A stretch of 64,000 nt of DNA, taken from positions 117,750-181,749 of the forward strand of contig NZ_AYZD01000017.1 in assembly GCF_001436755.1 (NCBI RefSeq). The letters are read 5' to 3'. The notes under the pieces were generated by a model. The model made no database searches. It was not told where the DNA came from and was given only the letters and a program-made list of their open reading frames with translations. Made by a program: the position numbers and the translations under genes. Origin of the DNA: Liquorilactobacillus aquaticus DSM 21051 (lineage in GTDB: Bacteria > Bacillota > Bacilli > Lactobacillales > Lactobacillaceae). Of this stretch, positions 62,163 through 64,000 are shown one piece after another (the stretch's first letter is position 1; the number at the start of each line of letters is the position of its first letter).

Positions 62163-63077
62163 ATGCAAGAAAAGAAAGTCAGTTTAACAAAAAGTGATCG
62201 ATTACATGTTGCATGGCGTTCAACTTTTATTCAAGGTTCATGGAACTATGAACGTATGCAAAACGGTGGTTGGTGTTATTCGATGATTCCAGCCATTAAT
62301 AAGTTATATAAGAAGAAAGAAGATCGCATTGCTGCATATCAAAGGCATTTGGAATTTTTCAATACTCATCCGTATGTAGCTTCACCAGTTATTGGTGTTA
62401 CTTTGGCACTGGAAGAAGAGAGAGCTAACGGAGCGCCTGTTGACGATGTTGCAATTCAAGGGGTTAAGGTCGGAATGATGGGTCCTCTTGCCGGTGTTGG
62501 TGATCCTGTTTTCTGGTATACTGTTCGCCCTATCGTAGGGGCTTTAGGAGCATCACTTGCACTTAGCGGCAATATTTTGGGTCCGATCCTGTTCTTTGTT
62601 ATTTGGAACATTATTCGTTGGGGATTTATGTGGTATACACAAGAATTCGGCTATCGTGCAGGTAGTAAGATTACAGAAGATTTATCTGGAGGTTTGCTAC
62701 AGAGTGTTACTAGAGTTGCTTCAATGATGGGTATGTTTGTTATTGCAGCCTTAATTGAGCGCTGGGTAACAATCAAGTTTACACCCGTCGTTTCAAGGAT
62801 CAAGCAGCAGGCAGGAGCTTATATTGATTGGGACAAGCTTCCTAAAGGTGCTAAAGGAATTCAATCAGCTTTGCAGCAACAGGCTAGTGGACTTTCATTA
62901 TCAAAAATTAAGGTTACAACTTTACAAGATAATCTTGATTCCTTAATACCTGGATTAGTTCCACTACTTTTGACTTTCCTTTGTATGTGGCTCCTTAAAA
63001 AGAAAGTTTCCCCAATCGTCATTATCATCGGAATCTTTGTTGTTGGGGTCGTAGGACATGTCGTAGGGCTTCTTTAA
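62163..63077 (+). CDS. manN: PTS mannose-type EIID
   Basis: 304 residues. RSTFIQGSWNYERMQNGGWC, FFNTHPYVASPVIGVTLALE, GMMGPLAGVGDPVFWYTVRP and RAGSKITEDLSGG are diagnostic of IID, and the C-terminal segment is a membrane helix. With IIC it forms the sugar channel; in related species this complex is also the receptor for class IIa bacteriocins. Confidence 0.94.
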   Translation: MQEKKVSLTKSDRLHVAWRSTFIQGSWNYERMQNGGWCYSMIPAINKLYKKKEDRIAAYQRHLEFFNTHPYVASPVIGVTLALEEERANGAPVDDVAIQGVKVGMMGPLAGVGDPVFWYTVRPIVGALGASLALSGNILGPILFFVIWNIIRWGFMWYTQEFGYRAGSKITEDLSGGLLQSVTRVASMMGMFVIAALIERWVTIKFTPVVSRIKQQAGAYIDWDKLPKGAKGIQSALQQQASGLSLSKIKVTTLQDNLDSLIPGLVPLLLTFLCMWLLKKKVSPIVIIIGIFVVGVVGHVVGLL

Positions 63078-63135
63078 ACTGATTTTTATTTTTGCCAAAG
63101 TACCTGTAAAAGGTTAAAGCGTAGGAGGTGATGGT

Positions 63136-63540
63136 ATGGTTGAATCAATTAATTCCAAAGTTGATCTAGCAATTGACGCTACATCATACTTGGGCTTAGG
63201 TGACTACGGGAAAATTATGGTAGGTGACAAAGGGTTTGAGTTTTATAATGATCGTGATGTAAACAAGTTTATACAGATACCATGGGAAGAAGTAGATTTA
63301 GTTATTGCATCTATTATGTTTAAGGGTAAGTGGATCCCACGTTACGCTATTCAAACAAAACATAATGGAATGTACAAGTTTTCATCTAAGGATCCTAAGA
63401 AAGTTTTGCGCGCTGTTCGTGTATATGTAGAGCCAAACCATATTGTACGTTCGTTGACCTTTTTTCAGGTTCTTAGACGAAATTTAAAATGGCTTTTCGG
63501 AACAATAAAAGGAAAATTGACAAAAAAATCCAATGTATAA
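63136..63540 (+). CDS. manO: DUF956 protein (ManO type)
   Basis: 134 residues. Starts ATG at 63136 behind AGGAGGTGATGG. DUF956 proteins follow the mannose PTS in Firmicutes (manO) and resemble GRAM-like regulators; their role is not established. IPWEEVDLVIASIMFKGKWI and IQTKHNGMYKFSSKDPKKVL are typical. Last gene of the operon. Confidence 0.88.
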   Translation: MVESINSKVDLAIDATSYLGLGDYGKIMVGDKGFEFYNDRDVNKFIQIPWEEVDLVIASIMFKGKWIPRYAIQTKHNGMYKFSSKDPKKVLRAVRVYVEPNHIVRSLTFFQVLRRNLKWLFGTIKGKLTKKSNV

Positions 63541-63619
63541 CTTAATTGTCATTACGCAACTAATTTTATGCTTTTTCTGCGAAATGTACGATAGTACTTC
63601 TTGATAAGTCCTAGAAATG

Positions 63620-63668
63620 AAGAGCTTCACCGGAAAAAATATTACTTTTCTGATGAAGCTTTTTGATA
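63620..63668 (+). terminator. Terminator of the PTS operon
   Basis: AGCTTCACCGGAAAA pairs imperfectly with TTTTCTGATGAAGCT (one mismatch, one G-U), followed by TTTTT. Confidence 0.75.
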
Positions 63669-63726
63669 TATTTAAGAACAATTGTTTTGGCTGGCTTTGA
63701 AAAAAAGAATTTTTTTAAAAAAGTTC

Positions 63727-63914
63727 TTGACGGAGGTCTTAAGTGCGTGTATAGTAATATCCGTTGTCACATTTACTCAGATTTGATTTGCAGGATGTAA
63801 AAAAAATTCTTGACTTTTGCTTGATAATTAAGTAAACTGATAAAGTTGTCTCGTTTAAAGAAATAAAGTTGCTTCAAAAAAGTTCTTGACTTTCTTTTGC
63901 GAGTGTGATAAACT
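63727..63914 (+). promoter_or_regulatory. Three tandem rRNA-type promoters
   Basis: P1 TTGACG (63727) -17- TATAGT (63750). P2 TTGACT (63810) -17- TAAACT (63833). P3 TTGACT (63886) -17- TAAACT (63909). All share the upstream word TTC directly before the -35, and P1 and P3 share AAAAAGTTC. Spacings of 83 and 76 bp suggest duplication. Strong tandem promoters of this kind precede rRNA operons. Confidence 0.85.
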
Positions 63915-63919
63915 TAAGA

Positions 63920-64000
63920 AGTCGCATTGATGCGGCATTAAAAATGTAGATCTTTGAAAACTGAACAAAGTTTCGACGAATCAAATGTGTAGGGTCTCCT
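63920..64000 (+). other. rRNA operon leader (5' external spacer)
   Basis: The stretch after P3 contains AGATCTTTGAAAACTGAAC, the box A-like/leader phrase commonly found before 16S genes in lactobacilli. No mature 16S sequence is reached before the window ends. Confidence 0.7.

Noticed and set aside
1..64000. CRISPR arrays, tRNA genes, insertion sequences, prophage
   Set aside because: No regularly spaced repeats, no cloverleaf-like genes, no transposase, integrase or phage structural gene was found among the readable frames.

Overview
The window is low-GC Firmicutes DNA that reads as a chromosomal segment of a member of the Lactobacillaceae. The evidence is the combination of a WxL/DUF916 surface-protein cluster, an inducible ornithine decarboxylase, a nucleoside deoxyribosyltransferase paired with a deoxynucleoside kinase, mannitol and mannose-family PTS operons, cydABCD without other terminal oxidases, and many TTG/GTG starts behind strong AGGAGG sites. 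The species cannot be fixed from what I can see. There is no phage, plasmid, IS element, CRISPR array or tRNA gene. The right end runs into the tandem promoters and leader of an rRNA operon whose 16S gene lies beyond the window.

Region by region. 1-4.2 kb: a cytoplasmic NADH-dependent flavin reductase system (hcrB-like, truncated at the left edge; hcrA-like; apbE flavin transferase). 4.6-7.5 kb: a frameshifted lipoprotein gene, a long hairpin repeat and a sorbosone/glucose-dehydrogenase-family protein. 7.5-12.3 kb: a chimeric PTS IIB/SIS gene behind a cre-containing promoter, then an amino-acid permease divergent from ornithine decarboxylase, which has a candidate leader ORF. 12.4-19.1 kb: deoxynucleoside salvage, a CPBP protease, a universal stress protein, a fused amino-acid-binding/permease protein, an EEP-family hydrolase and UppP. 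19.5-24.2 kb: a hydratase gene controlled by a T-box, a lipoprotein, and a PerR-box-controlled AhpC/AhpF-homologue pair. 24.4-28.9 kb: DUF915 hydrolase, fructokinase, an aldehyde dehydrogenase and a decayed aroD. 29-34.6 kb: mannitol operon mtlA-mtlR-mtlF-mtlD. 35-36.8 kb: glmS. 37-46.3 kb: respiratory cluster cydABDC, a trans-polyprenyl synthase, menA-like prenyltransferase and NDH-2. 46.7-49.8 kb: a beta-hydroxyacid dehydrogenase, an OFA-family transporter and Hsp20. 49.9-56.3 kb: an orphan small-RNA candidate and the WxL cluster. 56.6-63.5 kb: a LevR/ManR regulator, a sigma-54 promoter and a mannose-family PTS operon ending in DUF956. 63.7-64 kb: rRNA promoters.

How it fits together: the cell appears fermentative with two ways of disposing of NADH electrons. 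One is a short respiratory chain (NDH-2, a demethylmenaquinone-type quinone made by MenA plus a polyprenyl synthase, cytochrome bd). The other is the soluble flavin-based reductase for an unsaturated acid. Sugar use is organised around PTS operons with carbon catabolite control (cre sites over the -35 of two promoters) and one sigma-54-dependent operon. Several signs of decay (aroD, the lipoprotein, the IIB/SIS fusion) sit in the accessory stretches between operons.

The items most worth a second look are the T-box leader with a small ORF and competing hairpins ahead of a keto-acid hydratase, the ornithine decarboxylase leader ORF, the flavinylation-motif tail on the HcrA-like protein, the IIB/SIS chimera, the promoter-plus-double-terminator RNA near 49.9 kb, and the intergenic repeat family with a fixed-distance conserved word.
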